From an uncultured Collinsella sp. (GTDB taxonomy: Bacteria; Actinomycetota; Coriobacteriia; Coriobacteriales; Coriobacteriaceae): a stretch of 9,226 nucleotides of DNA. The position numbers were made by a program, and so were the translations under genes. Of this stretch, positions 1 to 5,519 are shown one piece after another (within the stretch, counting starts at the first letter, position 1; every line of letters begins with the position of its first letter). A model generated the notes under the pieces. That model searched no databases, was not told the DNA's origin, and saw only the letters and a list, made by a program, of their open reading frames with translations. The DNA is taken from positions 1 through 9,226 of the forward strand of contig CABUWD010000080.1 in NCBI GenBank assembly GCA_902495155.1. The letters run 5' to 3'.

Positions 1-1
1 G

Positions 2-232
2 CGCAACCGAGGCTTCCTCGCTCGCTATATGCAGATCTACGGTGACTACCACCCCATGCTGTTCCGCTTGGGCAATGCCGCAACCTTCTGCAAGGAATTC
101 ATTCGCCTGGCCGCGGTCGACAAATGCTTTAAGACCGGCATTCCGGCGCTGCGCCGCGGCATGAAGGATGCCCGCAAGATCATCAAGGATCCCGACTGGA
201 AGCCCATGCCGCCCATGAAGGATACCGAGTAA
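2..232 (+). CDS. 3' end of a probable glycosyltransferase (partial)
   Basis: The open frame runs in from the left edge without a stop and ends with TAA at 230-232, so this is the C-terminal tail (76 residues visible) of a longer protein. Residues encoded before the first ATG (RNRGFLARY) read naturally into the rest, so that ATG is not the real start. The tail is basic and amphipathic. It has an aromatic/arginine-rich stretch, then LRRGMKDARK, then a proline-rich end. This resembles the C-terminal helical tail of family-2 rhamnosyl/glycosyltransferases, where an RN...Y segment is followed by a 'KA..RGi.DG' helix. No catalytic motif lies in the window, so the function is a weak inference. That it is the end of a real gene is much surer, from codon use and position. 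It converges with the next gene, leaving 23 bases between stops and no convincing terminator. Confidence 0.5.
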   Translation, partial: RNRGFLARYMQIYGDYHPMLFRLGNAATFCKEFIRLAAVDKCFKTGIPALRRGMKDARKIIKDPDWKPMPPMKDTE

Positions 233-255
233 CGGAGCCGGAAACATCTCGGCGC

Positions 256-2052
256 TTAAAGCCGCTGGCACACCGTAGCCACATGCTGCCCATCAAAACC
301 GAACCCCCAGCGCATGCGACCCACGCCGGGTCGCGGCACACGGATTTCGTCGATGCCGTCGCGCTCTATGTCGAGTAGCGACTGCACGGCCAGCAATTCC
401 AACCCCAGCGCATCCACATCGGGGTCATACATCATATTGATCGTTATAAGCGGGCGCTCGTCCAGCATGCCAATCGTATCGGCTATGTCGAACACAGCGC
501 CCGTAGGAAAAACCTGGATGTCCCAGCGACCCGCGCCACACTTTCGCCTCGAGGCAGGATTGGCATAGCCCGGCAAGCCAAAGCAGAGCCCCTGCAAGAG
601 CAGATGATATGGCAGCGGCGTATCTGGGTCGGTCTCACCGATTCCCGCATCCCCCAGGATGCGACTTAGCGCCCGCCTCACGGTATCCTCGTTCCCACGG
701 CACAGCCCGTCGCGAAACGCATCGACGTCTCGAATGTCTTCGGCAGCGCACTCAAACCACTCAACAATCACTAGACGCAAGGCCTGTCGAAGCTCGTTAT
801 TGGGCAATCGCAAAACACGGAAGCGATCGCCATGCTCTAGCTCCTCAGTCATATCTGTCGTCAGGAAACCGGACAGATACAGCGCTGTCCACATGCCATC
901 GTCAGGCGAGACATCTGGCTCTGCAGTGCCCAAACAAAGCGGGACCTCAGCACACCCATGGGCCTGGAGCAAATCGAACAAGACCGAAAGGCGGTCGAGA
1001 TTCCACCCGGCAACTACCCTACTCAGGCAATCCGCATACCCATACAGATCGGCGCGCACAGGCGCCGTGCAGCCTCGGTCCAGAAAACCGACCACACGCG
1101 CTGGACTCGAGCAATAGGCCCTACCAAACCGATATCCCTCGAGCCATTCACGCGCATCATCAAGGTATCCCTTGCGCCCAGCATGATTCAACAGAGCCTG
1201 GACCTCGGCATCAGAAAAGCCGAACCAACGGTCGCACCACGTCGAAAGCGGCGTCGACAGACAATACGAGCAGCCATACAAAGAAAGCGTCGCTTCGGCA
1301 GGGCCGGGATACTCCCCCATCAGACACGTCAGCCGCAACGAATCGCGCGCAGTGGCAATGGCGTCGAACAGCACGCGATCGAATAGCCCTGCCGGATCGG
1401 CGCCGGAAGCGCCCCTCGCGCTCGCACGGCCCAACCACGCCGCGTCGTACCCATCAACGAGCAATACAACCTGCTCATCGCAGGCCATCTCCAGCAGCTC
1501 AATGAGCACGCCAAGCACCGAGGCGACCTCATCCTCGCTCGCCACGCCACGCGCGACACGTTCGATGTGACGCACCTTATCTCGAGCTAAATCCGGAGCC
1601 TCCAAGAGCGCCAACAAGCGAGCGCACTCGCCCGAAAGGGCATCGCGCACGACGCCGGCAACAGCGGCGCCACGCCTCGCAGCGCCAGAAAAGTCCAGCG
1701 ATATCACCGGATAGCAAGCATACTCATCCCGATAGCGCCCGCCGTTCGCATCCCAAATCTGAGCATCGGCAAACAAACGCTGACCAGAGCGACCGACCGC
1801 TGGACGCTCCAGAAAAGCCCTGAGCATCGACAAGTTCATGCTCTTGCCAAAACCCTCGGGTCGACAGCACACCACAACGGACGCGTCGCAGTCCAACACA
1901 TCAGCAATAAACATGGTCTTGTCAACCAGCATGCAGCAACCAAGGGCCTCCGCATAGTCGTGCATGCCAATGGGCAAAACCGCATCGTCGGCACAGCCGA
2001 TCAAGCGCACGCCAAAGCCAGCAGCACAATCAACATTAGCCTGTTCAGACAC
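256..2052 (-). CDS. AAA-ATPase-like / PD-(D/E)XK nuclease family protein, catalytic motifs degenerate
   Basis: This 598-residue protein has the layout of the 'predicted AAA-ATPase' family (PF09820 type) with a C-terminal PD-(D/E)XK nuclease-like domain (PF08011 type). Near the N-terminus is LPIGMHDYAEA followed by VDKT (residues about 26-46). A P-loop variant RPEGFGKS is at 64-71, YPVISLDFS at about 114-122, and a Walker B-like LLVDGYD at 197-203. A GYRFG motif is near 306 and SGFLTT near 394. The C-terminal domain (about 483-598) has GAGRWDI and ends WGFGFDGQHV. Members normally read DEYD at Walker B and a hydrophobic ExK strand in the nuclease. Here these are DGYD and LITINMM, so ATP hydrolysis and cleavage are doubtful. 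The frame is open back to 2184, but GTG at 2052 is preferred because it follows a strong AGGGGG site and because the upstream stretch abuts a terminator. The biological role of the family is not established. The gene stands alone on its strand, downstream of a terminator. Confidence 0.8.
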   Translation of the reverse strand: MSEQANVDCAAGFGVRLIGCADDAVLPIGMHDYAEALGCCMLVDKTMFIADVLDCDASVVVCCRPEGFGKSMNLSMLRAFLERPAVGRSGQRLFADAQIWDANGGRYRDEYACYPVISLDFSGAARRGAAVAGVVRDALSGECARLLALLEAPDLARDKVRHIERVARGVASEDEVASVLGVLIELLEMACDEQVVLLVDGYDAAWLGRASARGASGADPAGLFDRVLFDAIATARDSLRLTCLMGEYPGPAEATLSLYGCSYCLSTPLSTWCDRWFGFSDAEVQALLNHAGRKGYLDDAREWLEGYRFGRAYCSSPARVVGFLDRGCTAPVRADLYGYADCLSRVVAGWNLDRLSVLFDLLQAHGCAEVPLCLGTAEPDVSPDDGMWTALYLSGFLTTDMTEELEHGDRFRVLRLPNNELRQALRLVIVEWFECAAEDIRDVDAFRDGLCRGNEDTVRRALSRILGDAGIGETDPDTPLPYHLLLQGLCFGLPGYANPASRRKCGAGRWDIQVFPTGAVFDIADTIGMLDERPLITINMMYDPDVDALGLELLAVQSLLDIERDGIDEIRVPRPGVGRMRWGFGFDGQHVATVCQRL

Positions 2053-2060
2053 CAAAACGT

Positions 2061-2068
2061 TCCCCCTA
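2061..2068 (-). promoter_or_regulatory. Ribosome binding site that fixes the GTG start at 2052
   Basis: On the minus strand the sequence reads TTTAGGGGGAACGTTTTG and then GTG. The G-run lies 9 bases before the GTG and is a good Shine-Dalgarno match. The more upstream GTG at 2184 and ATG at 2169 have no comparable site, and the family's conserved N-terminal motif begins only about 25 residues after this GTG. A weak -10-like TACAAT lies upstream at 2087-2092, without a recognisable -35. Confidence 0.6.
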
Positions 2069-2184
2069 AATCGCAGCACGATGCCAATTGTAATGACCGC
2101 ATCGCATGTACCGATGACGCCGCGCAAACATATCGGGCAACGGTAGCAACAAGAGGTGTGAGGGGGCATAACTAATCGTTGCAC

Positions 2185-2222
2185 AACAAAACGGGGCCCG
2201 ATGCATTCGCACCGGACCCCGT
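2185..2222 (-). terminator. Rho-independent terminator of the surface-protein gene
   Basis: The arms ACGGGGCCCG (2191-2200) and CGGACCCCGT (2213-2222) can pair over 10 bases with a 12-base loop. Read on the minus strand the single imperfect pair becomes a G-U wobble, and the hairpin is followed directly by TTTTGTTGT. Read on the plus strand the same pair is a C-A mismatch and there is no T-tract. The signal therefore serves the minus-strand gene that stops at 2255, lying 33 bases past its stop codon. Confidence 0.85.
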
Positions 2223-2254
2223 CCCAACTCTTTAGTTATCTAGCAACCAAGAGG

Positions 2255-4033
2255 CTACTCCTCCGAGCCGTCCTCCCCAGAATCTTTCTTCTGCTGATCG
2301 AGCTTATGCTTACCACTTACGATAGACGTAGCGCCCAGTGTGGCCAAGCTTGCACTGGCCAGGCTCGCCATAACGATAAGGTCGCCCGTCTTGGGCATGT
2401 TACCGCCAGATGACTTGGTCGTTGTAGTCGTCGTGGTTGTAGTGGTCACCGTCTTGGAGTCATTTTGCTCTTGGACCTGGTTGTCAGCACCGCTCTTGTC
2501 GTCGTCTTCGGGCTGTTTCCTTTCGCCCTCGGTCTTGCTCTCGTCCTTCTTCTGAGCGGACTTGTCGTCCTTCTCCTCAGAGCTAGAACCCTTATTGGAT
2601 TCGGTCTTCTCGGAAGTCTCGTCCTTGGAGTCGCCCTTTGCGGCCTCGGTCTTTTCCGTGGAAACCTGATCAGAGTTGTCCTTGTTCTGGGTCGAGCCGT
2701 TATTGACACCAGCCATCAGCGAAGAGCCCAGCGTAGAACCAAGCTGCACGGAGAAAGAAGGCTTCTTGTCCGGCGAAGCAACGGGAGCGTCCGGCGCCTT
2801 ATTCGAGTCGTCCTTGGAAGCATCGGAATCAGAAGCGGCGCCAGTGTTAGAGTCATTGCTAGAACCAGTATCGGCGGAAGAATCGCTCGAGCCAGTGGAA
2901 GAGTCAGAGGAACCAGCGCCGGTCGAACCAGAAGCGTCGCTGTCCGTATTGCCGGCAGAGCTTGAAGGCGAATCGCCCGCAGCAGAGCCGTTCGAATCGG
3001 AGCCGTTCGAGGTAGAGCCGTCGTTGGTAGTGCCACCAGCAGAGCCATTACCGTCAGCATCGGTCGAGGGCGCATCCATCCTGTCATCGTTGGCATCGTC
3101 ACTCGAGTCGTCATTCGAATCAGGTGTCGGCGAGGGCGCCGGTGTGGGCTCGGGCTGCACGGGCGTCGCGGCGGCAGCCTCGTCCTCAGCGATATAAACC
3201 AAGCAGTCCTTTAGCTCGTTGCGGTAGCGGTTCTTCCAGCCCTCATGATACTGGGGTTGGCTCGAATACCTGGTCGCCACGTTATTGACCACGCTGTTGG
3301 AGAGCGCCGTCACAAACTCGCGGTCGGACATATCGTTGGAAAGATTCGCCCAGCGGAAGAAGTCTCTGCAGCCACCGGTACCGCACATGTTGGTGATGCT
3401 CCACACCATGCCCTTGACGCAATCGGCGCGACCCGAAATATCAATACCCAGGCCGCTCTTGAGCCACGCCTCGGTCACCGCATAGTACGAGTTGTACGCA
3501 TAGGCATCCTGCAGAGCCGAAAACTCAGCAGGGTCGGTGTTATAAGCGCCCTGGAAGGCCTCCTGCGCAATACGGCCCAACTCGGTGAGCTGGCCGTTCT
3601 CGTACATGGCATTGCTCGCGTTGGAAATCTCGCTGCCGCGATCAATCGCATCCTTGAGCATGCCGTACTTGGCAGAATCGTAGTTGTAAACCTGCTTCAT
3701 AAACGGAATGAGCGACCAGCGGCGATCAAACTGATAGTAGCCCAGTGCGTTATAGCCGTCACCATACGAAAATCCCTGGTTGTAGTTACCATGGCTCTCG
3801 TACTTGGTAAAGTACTTCATCTCGGGAGTCACGTTGACAAACGAAACGCCCTGGACCGACCTCAGCACGCCCGAGAAGGACTGCTGGGTGTAGAGACCCT
3901 TATCGATATCGGTGGCATCCGAGGCAACGCCCGGCGTGGGCTCCTCGGCAGCGGCGGGTGCCGGCGCGGAAACGGCGCCAAACGAAAGCGCCAACGTCAG
4001 GCCCGCGACAATAGCAGAATGCTTGGGCTGCAT
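2255..4033 (-). CDS. Secreted, wall-anchored surface protein with lysozyme-like domain and Ser/Asp-rich stalk
   Basis: This 592-residue protein starts with a signal peptide: a short basic N-terminus, a hydrophobic core up to about residue 24, and Ala-rich likely cleavage before EEP near 30. Residues about 68-282 form a compact aromatic-rich domain containing KYESHG (Glu79), a YGDGYN turn, GYYQFDRRW, and four cysteines (205, 217, 222, 277) that could form two disulfides. The E...G...G.YQ pattern recalls lysozyme/chitosanase-like folds such as the VgrG3 C-terminal type. A role in peptidoglycan cleavage is therefore plausible but unproven. Residues about 283-527 are a low-complexity Pro, then Ser/Asp/Gly, then Lys/Glu/Asp stalk. 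Ten threonines (530-539) precede MPKTG (546-550), a hydrophobic segment, basic GKHK and an unusually long acidic tail. The start at 4033 follows GGGAGGATCTT. The gene is downstream of the toxin-antitoxin genes after 128 bases, and its own terminator follows it. Confidence 0.85.
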   Translation of the reverse strand: MQPKHSAIVAGLTLALSFGAVSAPAPAAAEEPTPGVASDATDIDKGLYTQQSFSGVLRSVQGVSFVNVTPEMKYFTKYESHGNYNQGFSYGDGYNALGYYQFDRRWSLIPFMKQVYNYDSAKYGMLKDAIDRGSEISNASNAMYENGQLTELGRIAQEAFQGAYNTDPAEFSALQDAYAYNSYYAVTEAWLKSGLGIDISGRADCVKGMVWSITNMCGTGGCRDFFRWANLSNDMSDREFVTALSNSVVNNVATRYSSQPQYHEGWKNRYRNELKDCLVYIAEDEAAAATPVQPEPTPAPSPTPDSNDDSSDDANDDRMDAPSTDADGNGSAGGTTNDGSTSNGSDSNGSAAGDSPSSSAGNTDSDASGSTGAGSSDSSTGSSDSSADTGSSNDSNTGAASDSDASKDDSNKAPDAPVASPDKKPSFSVQLGSTLGSSLMAGVNNGSTQNKDNSDQVSTEKTEAAKGDSKDETSEKTESNKGSSSEEKDDKSAQKKDESKTEGERKQPEDDDKSGADNQVQEQNDSKTVTTTTTTTTTTKSSGGNMPKTGDLIVMASLASASLATLGATSIVSGKHKLDQQKKDSGEDGSEE

Positions 4034-4103
4034 AAGATCCTCCCTGCATTGGTGTAATTAAAGTTCAGTTTGCAAAGATAAAAATCAGTATTGCAGCTCG
4101 CCC

Positions 4104-4146
4104 GTTGTTACACAACAACCCCTCGGTAAACGGCAACAACCCTCCG
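4104..4146. repeat. CAACAACC direct repeats plus GTTGTT/AACAAC dyad upstream of the surface-protein gene
   Basis: CAACAACC followed by C/T-rich bases occurs at 4113-4124 and again at 4134-4145, spaced 21 bp start to start, about two helical turns. GTTGTT at 4104-4109 forms an inverted repeat with AACAAC at 4114-4119. All lie in the 128-bp gap between the hepT-like stop and the surface-protein start. They could be an operator or an mRNA leader structure. I see no standard terminator for the upstream genes here and only a weak promoter match: on the minus strand TTGTTG, 17 bases, TGCAAT. The repeats are visible, but their role is guesswork. Confidence 0.4.
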
Positions 4147-4161
4147 CGAAATCTTAAGGAA

Positions 4162-4581
4162 TTAAACAAACTGGTCGTCGGGCGCCATCAGAAGCTCGCC
4201 GTATCGCTCCATCAGCCCGTCCCTCAACTGACAGAAAGCGGGGATATAGACGTTCAAGATGCGCTGAATCAAATCTTGAGCGAGCTTGTTGTCGTAGATA
4301 TGGACGTTCGTATTGCGGTCTCTGAGCATGTCTAGCCAGGCCGCCTCATCAATAAAGTCATAGAATCGGTACGACTCCTTCAAGATGGCACGAGGAGACC
4401 CCGACGCGGCAAGCGTGGCACCCTCATACTCGAGCAGACGCTTAAGGAGCTTCCAGCTCAGTTCAAATTGAAGATTGAACTTATTAATCAATCCACTCTG
4501 AACAAAATCATTGTTGAGATCCTGATTGGGCGCATCCTCAAGATTCGCCAAGGCACTGGCAAAGTTCTCATATTTTTTCAT
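4162..4581 (-). CDS. hepT: HEPN-domain toxin of HepT / HI0074 type
   Basis: This 139-residue all-helical protein matches the HI0074-type 'nucleotidyltransferase substrate-binding' HEPN family in length and motifs. It has FNLQFELSWKLLKRLLEYEG (residues 35-54), the GSPRAILKES stretch, AAWLDMLRDRN and HIY. The motif R89-NTNV-H94-I-Y96 is a complete RX4HXY, the catalytic and target motif of HepT toxins. In characterised pairs HepT is an RNase that MntA silences by adding AMP to the tyrosine of this motif. All three key residues are present, so the toxin looks intact. The start overlaps the end of the mntA-like gene by 14 bases and lacks a strong ribosome site (only a GGTGTG-like stretch), which suggests translational coupling so that the toxin is made only with its partner. 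The region is AT-rich: the 60 bases from 4441 are 37% GC. Confidence 0.88.
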   Translation of the reverse strand: MKKYENFASALANLEDAPNQDLNNDFVQSGLINKFNLQFELSWKLLKRLLEYEGATLAASGSPRAILKESYRFYDFIDEAAWLDMLRDRNTNVHIYDNKLAQDLIQRILNVYIPAFCQLRDGLMERYGELLMAPDDQFV

Positions 4582-4855
4582 ACAGAATCACACCATCCCT
4601 GGCAATTTCATCGAGCAATTGCTGCGACAAGGACTCGTCGAGATTGACGACATCTACATCTAAAAGAGTATCAAGATGTTCCTCGATCAAATATGAGAAA
4701 CGGCCGAAATCCCGACAACCTGCTACGGCGATGTCAATATCGCTCTTGGGTAAGTTGTCGCCTCGAGCACGAGAACCAAACAGCACAACCTTCTCGGCGT
4801 CACATTCCCGAGCAAAAACTTCGATTTGTTTGCACACCTTGTCGAGAGATGCCAT
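4568..4855 (-). CDS. mntA: MNT-domain nucleotidyltransferase antitoxin, MntA type
   Basis: This 95-residue minimal nucleotidyltransferase carries the family core. VVLFGSRARGD begins at residue 23, with G27-S28 and D39, D41, i.e. GSX10DXD. A third acidic residue, probably D68, lies in the LLDVDVVNLD strand. These three aspartates bind the metal and nucleotide. Known MntA proteins AMPylate the partner HepT toxin and so neutralise it, and all the residues this needs are visible. The length is typical of stand-alone MNT proteins. The ATG at 4855 is only 8 bases beyond the stop of the Rrf2 regulator gene, and that stop (TAG) is the start of its TAGGG ribosome site. The pair thus appears to be the tail of an rrf2-mntA-hepT transcript, so its dose may follow the Fe-S state sensed by the regulator. 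That last point is inference. Confidence 0.88.
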   Translation of the reverse strand: MASLDKVCKQIEVFARECDAEKVVLFGSRARGDNLPKSDIDIAVAGCRDFGRFSYLIEEHLDTLLDVDVVNLDESLSQQLLDEIARDGVILYEKI

Positions 4856-4861
4856 TTGCAG

Positions 4862-4866
4862 CCCTA
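4862..4866 (-). promoter_or_regulatory. mntA ribosome site overlapping the rrf2 stop codon
   Basis: On the minus strand TAG (stop of the regulator) is followed by GGCTGCAA and then the mntA ATG. TAGGG is the only Shine-Dalgarno-like element before mntA. Ribosomes terminating on rrf2 would sit on or beside it, which supports translational coupling. Confidence 0.5.
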
Positions 4867-5295
4867 CAGCTTGATGTCAAAGTTGATCTCGGGGACGGCG
4901 GCCAGGTCGGCCAACGTCACGCCGTCGACGTACTTTTCGATCACGTCATCCAGACCGCGCCAGAACTTGACGGTCGAGCACAAATCGCTACGGGTGCAGC
5001 TGTTGTCGATGCCATCGCACGCCACCGGAGCCGTGCTGCCCTCGACGGCACGCAGGATGTCGCCGGCACGCACCTCGGCCGGGTCCTTGGCCATCATGTA
5101 GCCGCCGCCCTTGCCGCGCACGCTCTTAAGCAGGCCCGCCTTCATAAGCGGACGAACCAGCTGCTCCAGATACTTTTGCGAGATATGCTCGCGGTCGGCA
5201 ACCTCGCGCAAGGCAATCTTGCCCTCGGCGTCGCCCAGCGCCGCGATATAGATCATTAACCGGAGGGCATAGCGGCCCTTGGAAGAAATGAGCAT
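4864..5295 (-). CDS. Rrf2-family Fe-S-responsive regulator (IscR/SufR-like)
   Basis: This 143-residue winged-helix regulator has the Rrf2 opening MLISSKGRYALRLMIYIA, a helix-turn-helix at about residues 27-50 (EVADREHISQKYLEQLVRPL) and the wing VRGKGGGY (59-66). Cys93, Cys100 and Cys106 lie in the segment VACDGIDNSCTRSDLC, which is where IscR and NsrR bind their [Fe-S] cluster. The spacing is CX6CX5C, against CX5CX5C in E. coli IscR. CymR, the cysteine-metabolism Rrf2 protein, lacks this triad. Divergent placement beside sufCBDS makes it the likely repressor of SUF synthesis when clusters are plentiful. A NO or redox sensor of NsrR type is the main alternative. The start at 5295 follows GGGAGGGTAGGT. 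Two large dyads lie directly upstream, suggesting autoregulation. The mntA-like gene follows its stop at once. Confidence 0.88.
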   Translation of the reverse strand: MLISSKGRYALRLMIYIAALGDAEGKIALREVADREHISQKYLEQLVRPLMKAGLLKSVRGKGGGYMMAKDPAEVRAGDILRAVEGSTAPVACDGIDNSCTRSDLCSTVKFWRGLDDVIEKYVDGVTLADLAAVPEINFDIKL

Positions 5296-5315
5296 ACCTA
5301 CCCTCCCATCGCATC

Positions 5316-5346
5316 TGGGACAACATAACCAGGTTTGTTTGTCCCA
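5316..5346. promoter_or_regulatory. Candidate operator A, 31-bp dyad
   Basis: TGGGACAA (5316-5323) and TTGTCCCA (5339-5346) are perfect inverted copies around a 15-base centre that itself contains AACC-A-GGTT. The whole element is symmetric about base 5331. It lies 21 bases upstream of the rrf2 start and covers a -10-like TATGTT on the minus strand (5322-5327), a position suited to repression of rrf2. The binding protein is inferred to be the adjacent Rrf2 regulator. Confidence 0.65.
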
Positions 5347-5359
5347 AATTTAAAGTAAG

Positions 5360-5390
5360 TGGGACAAACACAACAGGTTATTTTGTCCCA
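5360..5390. promoter_or_regulatory. Candidate operator B, 31-bp dyad
   Basis: This is a second copy of operator A with identical 8-base arms: TGGGACAA at 5360-5367 and TTGTCCCA at 5383-5390. It has the same 15-base gap and a related centre (CAACAGGTT), and starts 44 bp from site A. The shared arms and exact spacing make chance unlikely. It lies between the rrf2 and suf promoter regions and could act on either. Confidence 0.65.
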
Positions 5391-5411
5391 GAATTTGAAA
5401 AGTCGAGTGGA

Positions 5412-5435
5412 TTAGTCGGGTTTTCCCTTGACTAA
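5412..5435. promoter_or_regulatory. TTAGTC/GACTAA inverted repeat, IscR type-1-like half-sites
   Basis: TTAGTCGGG (5412-5420), TTTT, then CCCTTGACTAA (5425-5435) form an inverted repeat with a two-base bulge. The units AGTCGAGT (5401-5408), AGTCGGGT (5414-5421) and CTTGACTAA (5427-5435) each match a half of the E. coli IscR type-1 consensus (YYGACTR or AGTCRRST). Their order is turned outward relative to that consensus. The element covers the candidate suf -35 box. There is no T-run, so a terminator is unlikely. Confidence 0.4.
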
Positions 5436-5455
5436 CGCCGAACCCATAGTAACTT
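5428..5455 (+). promoter_or_regulatory. Candidate suf operon promoter
   Basis: TTGACT (5428-5433) is a 5/6 match to the -35 consensus. After a 16-base spacer comes TAACTT (5450-5455), a weak -10 of the TAnnnT form. Transcription would start near 5462, giving a leader of about 58 bases before sufC. No better pair is visible in the 224-bp gap. Overlap of the -35 with GACTAA half-sites would let a bound regulator exclude RNA polymerase. Confidence 0.45.
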
Positions 5456-5506
5456 TATTCCGAGAAGATTCCTAGGGTTTAGTACACCTATGAGTACACC
5501 ATATAC

Positions 5507-5515
5507 AGAGAGGGA
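5507..5515 (+). promoter_or_regulatory. sufC ribosome binding site
   Basis: AGAGAGGGA ends 4 bases before the ATG at 5520, a better site than the AGGG lying 12 bases before the in-frame ATG at 5490. It therefore decides for the 5520 start. Two direct copies of AGTACACC (5481-5488 and 5493-5500) flank the rejected ATG. Confidence 0.55.
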
Positions 5516-5519
5516 CAGC

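Noticed and set aside
244..268. Small hairpin CGGC-GCTTAAA-GCCG between the two convergent genes as a terminator
   Set aside because: The stem is only 4 bp and has no T-run on either side. It also overlaps the last codons of the minus-strand gene.
609..1505. 298-codon plus-strand open frame opposite the AAA-like gene
   Set aside because: The translation is low-complexity and Arg/His/Pro-rich with no motif, and the minus strand carries a recognisable family across the same bases.
2053..2184. N-terminal extension of the AAA-like protein from GTG 2184, including a Cys-rich CCYRCPIC stretch that looks like a zinc site
   Set aside because: It has no ribosome site, begins right at the T-tail of the terminator, and is followed by a strong ribosome site and GTG at 2052. 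The Cys-rich stretch is probably untranslated.
2700..3200. Ser/Asp-coding region examined as a tandem DNA repeat or CRISPR-like array
   Set aside because: The similarity is at the level of amino-acid composition. I see no fixed-length repeat unit or conserved spacer pattern in the bases.
3245..4057. 270-codon open frame on the plus strand opposite the surface-protein gene
   Set aside because: It lies antisense to a gene with a clear signal peptide and domain. The product shows no recognisable family, and it arises from the codon bias of the opposite strand.
5490..5519. Upstream ATG of sufC adding ten residues
   Set aside because: The ATG at 5520 has a closer and stronger ribosome site and yields the usual SufC N-terminus. 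The upstream start is possible but less likely.
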